A stretch of 37,032 bases of DNA from an uncultured Bacteroidota bacterium (GTDB lineage: Bacteria > Bacteroidota > Bacteroidia > Bacteroidales > FEN-979). Of this stretch, positions 27,821 through 37,032 are shown one piece after another; the first letter of the stretch is position 1; the number at the start of each line of letters is the position of its first letter. The stretch covers positions 1-37,032 of the forward strand of contig CALCGJ010000198.1 in assembly GCA_937900965.1 (NCBI GenBank), given 5' to 3'. The position numbers were made by a program, and so were the translations under genes. The notes under the pieces are model-generated. The model did not search any database, was not told the origin of the DNA, and saw nothing but the letters and a program-made list of their open reading frames with translations.

Positions 27821-29038
27821 ATGAATAAGACTCGAATCATCACCCGAACTGTCCTGCTGGTATCTTTTGTCAGCTTCTTCAACGACATTGCCAGTGAGAT
27901 GCTCTATCCCGTGATGCCTGTTTACCTTCGTTCAATTGGCTTTTCAATTCTTTTGATCGGAATCCTCGAAGGGATTGCGGAAGCTACTGCCGGCTTGAGT
28001 AAAGGATATTTCGGAAACCTCTCCGATCTGAAACAAAAACGGCTGCCATTTATACAGGTAGGATATGCTCTCAGCGCCCTTTCCAAGCCACTGATGGCTC
28101 TTTTTATATACCCCTTGTGGATCTTCTTCGCCAGAACACTCGACCGGTTGGGAAAGGGTATACGTACCGGATCACGGGATGCCATTCTGAGTGATGAGAC
28201 AACCAGCGAACACAAAGGAAAGGTGTTTGGATTTCACAGGAGCATGGATACTCTTGGAGCTGCCATTGGCCCGTCACTGGCACTGGTTTACCTTTTTTAC
28301 TTCCCGGAACAGTATCGATGGCTCTTTTTTCTGGCTTTTATTCCCGGACTGGTGGCTGTTTTGATGACATTCTTTATCAAGGAAAAAAAGAGGAGTGATT
28401 CTCTGTCACCTGTTAAGAAAATCCATTTCCTATCCTATTTTTCCTACTGGAAGCGGGCCGGGTCGGGGTATCGGATGGTGGCCATAGGATTGCTTCTTTT
28501 CACATTATTTAACAGTTCTGATATATTCCTGTTGCTTGCCGTGAAGGAACAGGGATTGTCGGATGTTCAGATGATTGGTGTCTATATTTTTTACAACCTC
28601 ATCTTTGCCCTCTTTTCATATCCAATTGGATGGCTTGCCGATCGCATCGGCCTCAAAACCATGCTGATCATCGGATTGATGATCTTCAGCGCAGTCTATT
28701 TCGGGTTTGGATGGGCTGGGTCGATATTAATGTTTGGCATTCTCTTTTTTGGATATGGTCTCTATGCTGCTTGTACCGATGGGATCTCCAAAGCACTGAT
28801 TACGAATCTGGCTGACCGGAAGGATACAGCCACTGCCATCGGTTTGTATACAAGTCTCACAAGTCTTCTAACCCTACTGGCGAGCAGTCTGGCCGGACTC
28901 GTGTGGTTCACACTGGGGGCTCGATGGATGTTTGTCATCTCAGGCACCGGGGTGGCTGTTACGGTACTTTACTTTCTTCTGATAATTAATACAGAAAAAT
29001 CCAGGCAATCCAATCCTAAACGGGAACTCCCAGCATAG
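27821..29038 (+). CDS. MFS transporter
   Basis: About 12 hydrophobic segments; SFFNDIASEMLYPVMPVYLRSIGFSILLIGILEGIAEATAGLSKGYFGNLSDLKQKRLPFIQVGYALSALSKPLMAL; DRLGKGIRTGSRDAILSDE. Confidence 0.92.
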   Translation: MNKTRIITRTVLLVSFVSFFNDIASEMLYPVMPVYLRSIGFSILLIGILEGIAEATAGLSKGYFGNLSDLKQKRLPFIQVGYALSALSKPLMALFIYPLWIFFARTLDRLGKGIRTGSRDAILSDETTSEHKGKVFGFHRSMDTLGAAIGPSLALVYLFYFPEQYRWLFFLAFIPGLVAVLMTFFIKEKKRSDSLSPVKKIHFLSYFSYWKRAGSGYRMVAIGLLLFTLFNSSDIFLLLAVKEQGLSDVQMIGVYIFYNLIFALFSYPIGWLADRIGLKTMLIIGLMIFSAVYFGFGWAGSILMFGILFFGYGLYAACTDGISKALITNLADRKDTATAIGLYTSLTSLLTLLASSLAGLVWFTLGARWMFVISGTGVAVTVLYFLLIINTEKSRQSNPKRELPA

Positions 29039-29047
29039 GAAAGATTA

Positions 29048-31348
29048 TTATGGTTGGATTTTGTAGATGGTATGCTGGTTTCTGTATCCCGGCAAGTTCA
29101 GATACCAGTCGGGATAAGAGTTTCCGCTTGCCTGGCACCACTCAGCAAAGTAATTGTATCCGTAAAGGATCGCGATGTATTCATATGTATAATCGTATTT
29201 CTCAGAGATATTAGTAGCCCACAGGAGATTTTTTTCTGTTTTGTAATACCTGCCAATAGTGGGATCTGAGTCATCATCCCCTGTGCCAAAGAATGCCGGA
29301 CTGGCCAGGGAAGTAGGGATGTAATCGGGCATGTGGATTTCGATATTTCTGTCGAGGTTTTTAATCAGGAATGGGTTGTATGGTGGGGATCCAACGAGAG
29401 TCTGATCCTGGGGTATTGTGAAATGGACGTTGATAAAGACCGAATCAGAATAGCCCGAAGGATAATTGTCAAGGGTATTGAATTCTGTCCTTAGGCCAGG
29501 TGGCCGGTGAATGATGTTGTCAGCATTGTCCCATGCAATGATCACGGCATGTTCCTGAGAGCTTTCGGTTCCGTTCTCACTCAGATTGATGTATCCGAAT
29601 TTAAAGACATAGCCGCTCACAGAGCCCACTGTAGACGGGAGGATGTTATCGAGCTGGAACCCGAAGCCATTCTTCAGGGTTGCCCCTGCTGCCCTCAGGT
29701 AAAATTTTGGCTGGATATCCACTACCTGGTTCCGGCTGTTGGTTATAATCCGGTATTGATAATCAATCACCGCATCGTTCATATCATAATCACCTGCGGA
29801 GGGCCACAGGTCCTCAAAGATCAGGCTTCCAAATGAAGATGCACTTGGGTACCAGCTGATGAATGCCCGTAATCCATCGGTGGGGAAATCGTCAACCATA
29901 TTAGGGACACCGTCACCATCTGAGTCGTTAACGTCAGGTTGCCCGCTTCCTTCTGGGTTGCAGATCGAGGCAGGAATATAAGCTGATGCATCGGCGAGTG
30001 GTTTCAGGGTGGCGCCATCCAGGAAATTCCCGGGATAGCTGCCTGAAAGAAGGGTTCCATCGGGTGTCAGCATCTCCAACGCTCCCTTAACAACCCGCTG
30101 TATTCCGATGATGCTCCCAGAGGTAGTGCATTTGATGACACTGGCAGATCCCTTTCCGGTAACCGTATTTTTCATGGTAAATACAGGAGTTGAGATCATG
30201 GACTGATTCTGCAGGACCAGTTTGGATCCTTCATTTACGATAACTTCCATATCTGCAAGAAGATATCCGTTATTAGAGTTGTATGTCATCGAATTGAATA
30301 CCACCTGCTGATAGCAATGGATGTTGCAGCTGTTTTGAAAGGTTTTCCCATTGAAATTAATATTCCCAAATACCTCAACAGTTCCACTGTTTTGTACATT
30401 TCCGGCTATATCCCAGTTGCTGTGGACTTTCAGGAATCCAAAATTTTCCAACTCACTGGCAATTCCCACAATTGTATATTGTCCGTTGATCTCCAGGTTG
30501 CCAAAGTTCAGGATCGGGTTGGGATGTGCAAAGTTGCTGTTGATCTGGATCGTACCGTAGTTTTGCAGAAAGGCATTTTGAATCATCGAGATTGAACCAA
30601 GGATAGCCTGAGCCTGGCTATATACCCACATGGAACAGTTCTGAGTCATACTCAGAGAACTGATGCTGGCAGAACCTGTAGATGTAACAATGAGTTTGCA
30701 TGTATTCTCCTCCTGACCCATGCTGATACTTCCGACGAAGGAACCGCAAACTTTCAATGTGCCTTTTTTGATGGAAATATGTCCGTTGTAACTATCTGTG
30801 ATACAATAGGTCTGGCCATTACTGATGACAGTGGTCCCGGACCCTGTCAGCCATTCATCACACCCTGATCCACAGTCAGGCTCATCTACCCATATCAGGC
30901 TGCTCTTCTCACTTCCTTGGTCGTAAAAGGTGTAGTCAATCTTGTTTCCAACCGTTACTTCAACTGTTTCACTGAAGCCGTTAGCCGTTCTCATCTGCAG
31001 AAAGAGGGATGAAACAGCAGTCGATATCCGCAACCTGGCCTGAAAAGGGTAGTCAAATCCGGCCGAACCACTCAAAAGAAGCTTCCCGGTATCGATCGGA
31101 TTTCCGATGTAAACAGAGATCTTCGACAGGGTTCCAACGGGGAGCGTTGACAAGTTTATCGCTATATTCACATCGATCTCCCGGGATGTCTGCCAGTTGA
31201 AGCTGGCATGAACATCCAGATCATTCATACTGCCGACACCTGGTTCCCGAACCTCAATGTTTTTTTTGCAACTTGTGGACAGTAAAATAGCTGAAAAAGA
31301 AAAAACAAGTAAAAGCTGAAAGAGGAGTCTAGGTGGCTGAGCTATCAT
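29048..31348 (-). CDS. LruC domain-containing lipoprotein
   Basis: Lipobox SAILLSTSCKKN; Ca-binding-like DVNDSDGDGVPNMVDDFPTD; LruC-type FEDLWPSAGDYDMNDAVIDYQYRIITNSRNQVVDIQPKFYLRAAGATLKNGFGFQL. Start at Met 31348. Confidence 0.85.
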   Translation of the reverse strand: MIAQPPRLLFQLLLVFSFSAILLSTSCKKNIEVREPGVGSMNDLDVHASFNWQTSREIDVNIAINLSTLPVGTLSKISVYIGNPIDTGKLLLSGSAGFDYPFQARLRISTAVSSLFLQMRTANGFSETVEVTVGNKIDYTFYDQGSEKSSLIWVDEPDCGSGCDEWLTGSGTTVISNGQTYCITDSYNGHISIKKGTLKVCGSFVGSISMGQEENTCKLIVTSTGSASISSLSMTQNCSMWVYSQAQAILGSISMIQNAFLQNYGTIQINSNFAHPNPILNFGNLEINGQYTIVGIASELENFGFLKVHSNWDIAGNVQNSGTVEVFGNINFNGKTFQNSCNIHCYQQVVFNSMTYNSNNGYLLADMEVIVNEGSKLVLQNQSMISTPVFTMKNTVTGKGSASVIKCTTSGSIIGIQRVVKGALEMLTPDGTLLSGSYPGNFLDGATLKPLADASAYIPASICNPEGSGQPDVNDSDGDGVPNMVDDFPTDGLRAFISWYPSASSFGSLIFEDLWPSAGDYDMNDAVIDYQYRIITNSRNQVVDIQPKFYLRAAGATLKNGFGFQLDNILPSTVGSVSGYVFKFGYINLSENGTESSQEHAVIIAWDNADNIIHRPPGLRTEFNTLDNYPSGYSDSVFINVHFTIPQDQTLVGSPPYNPFLIKNLDRNIEIHMPDYIPTSLASPAFFGTGDDDSDPTIGRYYKTEKNLLWATNISEKYDYTYEYIAILYGYNYFAEWCQASGNSYPDWYLNLPGYRNQHTIYKIQP

Positions 31349-31416
31349 TTTCCGGGTATTTAAAAGTCTAAAGATACAGGAAGATATGATAAGAATCAAA
31401 TCTCCCTGATTCTCTC

Positions 31417-31424
31417 TATCTTTG
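31417..31424 (+). promoter_or_regulatory. putative -7 element (TATCTTTG) upstream of mnmA
   Basis: Exact match to the Bacteroidota -7 consensus TAnnTTTG, 33 nt upstream of the GTG start. No clear -33 element. Confidence 0.4.
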
Positions 31425-31457
31425 CATCCACATTTTGAGATATGTAACAAGTTTTAA

Positions 31458-32528
31458 GTGAAAGAGAAAAAGAAAGTTCTGGTTGGATTAAGTGGGGGCG
31501 TGGACTCTTCTGTTGCAGCATACCTGTTAAAAAAGGAGGGCTATGATGTGATTGGTGTCACGATGGCCATCTGGGATGGCAAATATTCCGCCTCAGGAAA
31601 GCATGCCTGTTACGGACCCGATGAAGATGAAGAGATCAGGGAAGCCAGGGAAATTGCAGAGATGCTGGAAATCCCTTATCATGTATTCGATTGTGCCGCT
31701 GAATACAAAGAGTCAGTACTGAACTATTTCAAAACCGAATACCTGTCGGGGCGCACCCCGAATCCTTGCGTGAAATGTAACCAGCTGATCAAGTTTGGAA
31801 TGTTGCCCCTGCTTGCTGAGAAAGGAGGACTTGCCTACGACTTTTTTGCAACCGGCCACTATGCTCAGGTTACCCGCGATAATGTCAGCAAAAGGTACCT
31901 ATTGAAAAAAGGATTAGATCCCAAAAAGGATCAGACCTATTTCATTCACCGGCTATCCCAGGAGCAACTGAGCACGATTTTGTTACCACTGGGAGGGCTC
32001 ACCAAGCCGGAAGTCAGAGAGATCGCTCGTGAAGCGGGGATCCCTTCCGTCGAGAAGGAGGAGAGTCAGGATTTCTACGGTGGAGACTACAAGGAGCTTT
32101 TAGAGATGCCTGCGACGCCGGGAGATATTGTACTAGCCGATGGGAAAGTACTTGGCACGCATAATGGCTTCTGGAATTTCACCCTCGGACAAAGAAAGGG
32201 GCTCGGTGTAGCCTATTCAGAACCACTTTACGTGGTTAAACTCGACCCTGATGCCAACCGTGTAATTGTCGGAACCCGTAAAGAGACGTACGAATCAACC
32301 TTTATTGTCAATGATCTGAACTGGATCTCCATAGAAAAATTAACAGCTCCTATGGAGGTTACCTGCAAGATCAGGTCAGCCCAGAATGGGCGTGAAGCTA
32401 CCATAGAACCTAATGACGATGGAGGTGTTAAAGTTACCTTCTACCACCCAAACGATGCCATCACACCCGGCCAGAGTGCCGTGTTTTATGAGGATGATAT
32501 CGTTGTCGGAGGAGGAGTTATAGTGTAA
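31458..32528 (+). CDS. mnmA: tRNA-uridine 2-sulfurtransferase MnmA (variant lacking the second catalytic Cys)
   Basis: PP-loop VGLSGGVDSSVAAYLLK, NPCVKCNQLIKFG, FFATGHYAQV, NFTLGQRKGLGVA. GTG start. Confidence 0.93.
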   Translation: MKEKKKVLVGLSGGVDSSVAAYLLKKEGYDVIGVTMAIWDGKYSASGKHACYGPDEDEEIREAREIAEMLEIPYHVFDCAAEYKESVLNYFKTEYLSGRTPNPCVKCNQLIKFGMLPLLAEKGGLAYDFFATGHYAQVTRDNVSKRYLLKKGLDPKKDQTYFIHRLSQEQLSTILLPLGGLTKPEVREIAREAGIPSVEKEESQDFYGGDYKELLEMPATPGDIVLADGKVLGTHNGFWNFTLGQRKGLGVAYSEPLYVVKLDPDANRVIVGTRKETYESTFIVNDLNWISIEKLTAPMEVTCKIRSAQNGREATIEPNDDGGVKVTFYHPNDAITPGQSAVFYEDDIVVGGGVIV

Positions 32529-32603
32529 TTACGATTAAATCGATTTACGATTTACGAATGAAAATCTAATTATGGCAATTTCTTAAACCTTAACCTTTTT
32601 ATT

Positions 32604-34382
32604 ATGAGAACCTATATCATTTCACTCTTCACCCTGTTTTTAGCCTTTTCCACCGTCGCCCAAAAACCAATTAAGCTTGATCCGGCAGACCTTAAGAAAC
32701 ATGTTGAGTTTCTTGCTTCTGATTCATTGAAAGGACGCAAGCCAGGTACTCCTGAAGCAGATATTGCTGCTGGCTATATCCTTGAAAATTTTATGATGGC
32801 CGGGCTGGAGCCCATGTTTGACAAAGGATTTCAGAATTTTGATGTCGTTACCAGTGTTGGTTTGGGTGAGACAAATCGATTCTTATTTAACGGTACGGCT
32901 TATAAACTGATGGCTGATTATGTTCCTCTTGCATTTTCCTCTTCAGGAGGAGCGGATGCATCAATTGTTTTTACCGGGTTTGGCTTCGACATTGATCAGG
33001 ATAGTTTGAAATGGAATGACTATGAAGGAATTGACGTTCAGGATAAATGGGTGATGTTTTTCCGTGCTGACCCCGAACCTGACAATTCGGAAAGTGCTTT
33101 CATTCCCTTTAGCAATATTCGAAGCAAGATATTGACAGCCAAAGACAAAGGTGCTGCAGGTGTATTGCTGGTAACTCCCCGCAGTATGGAAAAAAGTGAC
33201 AAACTGATGCCTCTGGTTGTTGAAAACAACGAAGTCACAGCAGGTATACCGGTGATCAATATCACCCGCGACCTGGCAGACCAGCTTTTAACATCAAGCA
33301 GGTTTTCAGCTGATAGTCTCGATGCTATGATCATCCAACAGAAAAAACCGTTCTCTTTTGCTTTAGAGGAGAAGCTTTCGGCTCAAACGGAGGTGAATCA
33401 GGAGAAGGAGCAAACGGCGAATGTTGTTGCTCTGCTGAAAGGCAGTGACCCTGTGTTAAGTGAGCAGTATATCGTGATTGGAGCCCATTACGACCATCTG
33501 GGGATGGGAGGGTCAAACTCGGGTTCCCGGATGCCTGATACCAGTGCGGTTCATAACGGTGCTGACGACAATGCGTCAGGGACAGCCATGGTGATTGAGC
33601 TTGCCAGAGCACTGGCAGAACAGGGCGCACCTCCACGAAGCATCATTTTCGTTGCCTTTAGTGCCGAAGAGATGGGACTCCTGGGTTCGAAATTCTTCAT
33701 TGACAACCCACCTGTCCCTGCCGGGTCGATCGAAACAATGTTTAATTTTGATATGGTTGGACGGTTCGATAAAGAGAAAAACTCTATTTCAGTTAGTGGA
33801 ACAGGAACCTCATCTGAAGGAGATTCCATTCTTCTGGTCTATGAAAAAGACCTTCCGTTTAAGGTAGTTCACTCCCCGGATGGATATGGTCCCTCCGATC
33901 ACGCTGCTTTTTATGCTGCCAACATCCCGGTCTTCTACTTCAATACCGGCGTACATACCGATTATCATACTCCCTTTGATGATACTGAACTACTGGATTT
34001 TGATACCGAAGCTACTGTAGGGAATTTTGCAGCAGATGTCATAGTAGCTGTTGCCGGGGCTCCGCAACCACTGACTTTCAAGGAATCTGGGAGCAAAGTT
34101 GCATCAGGACGTATGGGGAGACAGCTGAAGGTGACTCTTGGTATTATGCCCGATTTTGCCGGCTCCGAAAAGAAAGGCCTTCGTGTTGATGGCGTGACAA
34201 GTGGCAAACCGGCCGACCTCGGAGGAATGCTGAAAGGCGATGTCATCATTTCGATCAACGGACTAAAAGTTGAGAATATCTATGAATATATGTCGCGCCT
34301 CTCCAAACTGAAGCACGGACAAACCATCAACGTGGAGGTGATCAGGGACGATAAGAATGAAATCCTGCTGATTCAACTTTAA
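32604..34382 (+). CDS. M28 family zinc aminopeptidase with PA-like and C-terminal PDZ domains
   Basis: YIVIGAHYDHLGMGG, HNGADDNASGTAMVIELA, VAFSAEEMGLLGSKFF; PDZ-like LRVDGVTSGKPADLGGMLKGDVIISINGLKV. Confidence 0.93.
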   Translation: MRTYIISLFTLFLAFSTVAQKPIKLDPADLKKHVEFLASDSLKGRKPGTPEADIAAGYILENFMMAGLEPMFDKGFQNFDVVTSVGLGETNRFLFNGTAYKLMADYVPLAFSSSGGADASIVFTGFGFDIDQDSLKWNDYEGIDVQDKWVMFFRADPEPDNSESAFIPFSNIRSKILTAKDKGAAGVLLVTPRSMEKSDKLMPLVVENNEVTAGIPVINITRDLADQLLTSSRFSADSLDAMIIQQKKPFSFALEEKLSAQTEVNQEKEQTANVVALLKGSDPVLSEQYIVIGAHYDHLGMGGSNSGSRMPDTSAVHNGADDNASGTAMVIELARALAEQGAPPRSIIFVAFSAEEMGLLGSKFFIDNPPVPAGSIETMFNFDMVGRFDKEKNSISVSGTGTSSEGDSILLVYEKDLPFKVVHSPDGYGPSDHAAFYAANIPVFYFNTGVHTDYHTPFDDTELLDFDTEATVGNFAADVIVAVAGAPQPLTFKESGSKVASGRMGRQLKVTLGIMPDFAGSEKKGLRVDGVTSGKPADLGGMLKGDVIISINGLKVENIYEYMSRLSKLKHGQTINVEVIRDDKNEILLIQL

Positions 34383-34450
34383 TCGATTGGGAATCCACAG
34401 CACAATTATCCGGGCCTCTGCGGGCAGGCTCAGGTCATGCAGTCCGGGTC

Positions 34451-35338
34451 TTACCGGGTCTTGGTCATGCTCGAAGGGATGCAGATAATGTAATCGGCTT
34501 TCCCGAGATGCTCTTCAGAGAGTTGGTCGAGGTCATCCTGCTCTACACACGTAATCGTAATGATATTTGTATCGAATGGGAACCTCCTGGCGAAATCCCT
34601 GAGATACCATACTGTTCCCTCAAAGTTATCACTGTGATAAGAACCGTTAAAATGGATGATGGTACCTCCCTCTTCCAGGTTTTTATAAATGAAATATCCC
34701 ATCGTAGCATCTTTTATGGCCTGGGCTTCAGCAAGGTTCATGGTCTGATGCATTGCGCCACTTCCTGCAAACATCTCTTTCATTGCTTTGTAGCAATTCA
34801 TGGTGGAATCATACTTTATCGGGAGCGGCGCAATCATACCCCGCTGATATGCATTGATGCTGTCAAGTCCTTCAAATCCTTTCAGATTTACCAGGGCAGC
34901 ATACCTGCGCGGGATATTGGAGGCAACGAATTTCAGGTCATGCTCACAGGCGAAATCCACCAAAGGAGCATAATCGGTTGAATAGTTTGGCCATAATTTG
35001 GCCTCCTTTTCAAAATCCTTCTTCCGGATAAATTTTGCGGTATATTCATCCAGTAACAACTGATTATCCCGCTCAAACATCTCTGCTGCCAGAACCAGTT
35101 TGTCCTGTTTAATTCCGTAAAGATCTACGGTAAGTTCTAACTCCAGCCAATGCGAGATTGGATTGTTGTGCAGCTCTCCGAAAAACACCACTTGCGAATT
35201 ACCGGCATCTTTAAGCAGTTCTTTGTAAGAGGCTTTTTTTCCTTTGGCATTGAAAATCCTGTATGCCGGTTTGTCGGCCCAAACGGAAGTGCTGACGAGC
35301 AGTCCCGCAAGGATTAAAAGTATAAATCTGAATTTCAT
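34451..35338 (-). CDS. ChaN-family (haem-binding uptake, Tiki superfamily-like) secreted protein
   Basis: Signal peptide; VVFFGELHNNPISHWLELEL, LAAEMFERDNQLLLDEY, FNGSYHSDN. Confidence 0.85.
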   Translation of the reverse strand: MKFRFILLILAGLLVSTSVWADKPAYRIFNAKGKKASYKELLKDAGNSQVVFFGELHNNPISHWLELELTVDLYGIKQDKLVLAAEMFERDNQLLLDEYTAKFIRKKDFEKEAKLWPNYSTDYAPLVDFACEHDLKFVASNIPRRYAALVNLKGFEGLDSINAYQRGMIAPLPIKYDSTMNCYKAMKEMFAGSGAMHQTMNLAEAQAIKDATMGYFIYKNLEEGGTIIHFNGSYHSDNFEGTVWYLRDFARRFPFDTNIITITCVEQDDLDQLSEEHLGKADYIICIPSSMTKTR

Positions 35339-35346
35339 AAGCTATA

Positions 35347-37032
35347 TTATTCTGTTTCTGGTTCAAATGATTCATCTGTCAATTCCGGTGTATCCGGATC
35401 AGTATCTTTTACTTTTGTGGGATCAACCCAGGTCCCATCTAGAATAGAATAGTAGATGTCAGGCTGATGAAGGATCTCGATTGCACGGGCCAGCTCCGGG
35501 TCGTTCCTGAGCGATGACTCAACTTTCCCCTTTTGGTAATAGTACCTTGAAATAATCTCCATTCTCAGCAACTCGCGGATTTGATCCTCATATTTTGTGA
35601 TGTCTGCCTCTTTATCCTTGATCATGTGTTCTTTCAAGTGATTATACTCCTCCTCAATCGCTGCAAGGTAGTGTTCTTTTTCGGCTTCATTTTTCAGACG
35701 TTCAAGAGCCTTTTCACTTCGTGTTGTGTAAGTGTAGTCCTTGTCTGTGATGAAACGCAGGAAATCTGCGTATGTGCTGTCTGTGATCTCAAACTCACTT
35801 ACAGAGCCAATCTCAGGATGGGTATGATGAAATTTCGTGGCATAATTAAAAATCAGAAAATTACCGTAAAGTGTAAGGGCAACCTGGCTGAATGACCTTG
35901 GCTTAACCGTGATATCGGGGGAGATACCTCCTCCGTCATAAACTTTTCTTCCTTTTCGGGTAGTAAATTCCTGGATGAGTGAATCGGGAATTTTAGTGAA
36001 ATATCCGTTGTTATCCTTATGGCTGTAATCAATCGCCTGAATGCAACGACCACTGGGGATATAGTATTTAGCTACGGTGATCTTCAACTGGGCATTGTAA
36101 CTCAGAGGAACAACATTCTGCACCAACCCTTTTCCAAACGTTCGCTGGCCAATTATCACCCCGCGGTCGAGGTCTTGCATAGCACCGGCGAAAATCTCAC
36201 TGGCAGAAGCACTCTGGTTATCTGCAAGGACGACAAGGGGGATCTTCAGATCATCAGGAGGATACATTGTTTTGTGTACGCGGTTGCGATCCTTCACTTT
36301 CCCTTTGGTAGTGACGATCTCCTGCCCGCGTTCTATAAAAATATTCGAGAGGTCTATGGCCTCATTGAGCAACCCGCCACCATTATTACGCAGGTCGACG
36401 ATCACTCCTGCAACAGGCTTCTTTTCCTTTAACTTCACAAGAGCCTGCTTTACCTCTTTTCCGGCGTTCTGAGTGAATCCGGTAAGTTTTATGTATGCTA
36501 TGTCGTCACCTACGATTCCTGAATATGGGATGTTGTCGATTTTGATATTTTCACGGGTGATATTCTTCTCGATGATCTCCTCTGTTCCATCTCTTTTAAC
36601 CTTGATAAGGACATCAGTCCCAGCTTGTCCTTTCAGGATGGCGCTAACCTCATCATAACTTTTACTCACTGCCGATTGCCCGTTTACCTCTACAATCTTG
36701 TCGCCCGCAAGCAACCCTGCTTTTTGTGCAGGAGATCCTTCATAGGGTTCTGACAGAACCACATATTCTTTTTGTTGGTGAATCAGAGCTCCGATACCTC
36801 CATATTGGCCTGTTGTGATAAATTTATAATCTTCTATTTCGGTCTCAGGGATATAGTTTGTATAGGGATCCAGGGAGAAAAGCATGGCATCAATTCCGGC
36901 CTTGGAGATCTCTCCGGGCTGGATTTCATCCACATACTCGCTGTTCAGCTCCTTGATGACATCAGTATAGATATCCAGATTTTTAAGGATCTCGAATGTT
37001 TGATCCTGTGGAGTCTGTCCAAATCCTGTCTG
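35347..37032 (-). CDS. S41 family C-terminal processing peptidase (partial, start beyond window)
   Basis: PDZ GLLAGDKIVEVNGQSA; IVDLRNNGGGLLNEAIDLSNIFIERG; DNQSASASEIFAGAMQDLDRGVIIGQRTFGKGLVQ Ser/Lys dyad. The frame stays open from 36933 to 37032 (QTGFGQTPQDQTFEILKNLDIYTDVIKELNSEYVDEIQP). Confidence 0.95.
   Translation of the reverse strand, partial: QTGFGQTPQDQTFEILKNLDIYTDVIKELNSEYVDEIQPGEISKAGIDAMLFSLDPYTNYIPETEIEDYKFITTGQYGGIGALIHQQKEYVVLSEPYEGSPAQKAGLLAGDKIVEVNGQSAVSKSYDEVSAILKGQAGTDVLIKVKRDGTEEIIEKNITRENIKIDNIPYSGIVGDDIAYIKLTGFTQNAGKEVKQALVKLKEKKPVAGVIVDLRNNGGGLLNEAIDLSNIFIERGQEIVTTKGKVKDRNRVHKTMYPPDDLKIPLVVLADNQSASASEIFAGAMQDLDRGVIIGQRTFGKGLVQNVVPLSYNAQLKITVAKYYIPSGRCIQAIDYSHKDNNGYFTKIPDSLIQEFTTRKGRKVYDGGGISPDITVKPRSFSQVALTLYGNFLIFNYATKFHHTHPEIGSVSEFEITDSTYADFLRFITDKDYTYTTRSEKALERLKNEAEKEHYLAAIEEEYNHLKEHMIKDKEADITKYEDQIRELLRMEIISRYYYQKGKVESSLRNDPELARAIEILHQPDIYYSILDGTWVDPTKVKDTDPDTPELTDESFEPETE

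Noticed and set aside
34403-34445. GC-rich region with repeated CCGGGTCTT and a weak hairpin between the M28 and ChaN genes as an intrinsic terminator
   Set aside because: The stem is short and imperfect with no U-tract; not strong enough to call a terminator.
1-37032. CRISPR array, tRNA/rRNA genes, prophage, transposon or defence island
   Set aside because: No regularly spaced long direct repeats, no cloverleaf or rRNA signatures noticed by eye, and no integrase, transposase, Cas or defence-type proteins among the ORFs. tRNAscan and Infernal would be needed to exclude small RNAs.

Overview
The window is a gene-dense chromosomal segment from a Bacteroidota (Bacteroidales-like) bacterium. Evidence includes type IX secretion C-terminal domains, a DPP11-type S46 peptidase, a LruC-domain lipoprotein, a TonB receptor with a CarboxypepD_reg-like N-terminus, and TAnnTTTG -7 motifs. 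I support about 36 CDSs. Most are housekeeping or conserved: trmB, mutA/mutB, purE, hpt, adk, obgE, radA, rfaE2, panD, panC, mnmA, two PAP2 phosphatases, ndh-2, and M28, S41, S46 and ChaN proteins. I saw no rRNA, tRNA, CRISPR array, integrase, transposase or recognisable defence system. The strongest candidate for an undescribed system is a tightly packed six-gene minus-strand cluster (about 14.8-21.5 kb). It comprises a bacterial homolog of the archaeal TiaS kinase domain, a small integral membrane protein, a lipoprotein, a TonB receptor, a T9SS-sorted secreted protein and a type II NADH dehydrogenase. Other notable points: a Spi-propeptide/T9SS-tail protein that lacks its C10 protease catalytic domain; a GC-rich palindromic element inserted in frame in an O-methyltransferase gene; an MnmA lacking the second catalytic cysteine; mutA and mutB split by a lone receiver domain and an outer-membrane protein; recurring 7-bp-period intergenic repeats; and a soluble histidine kinase/response regulator pair translationally coupled to panC.
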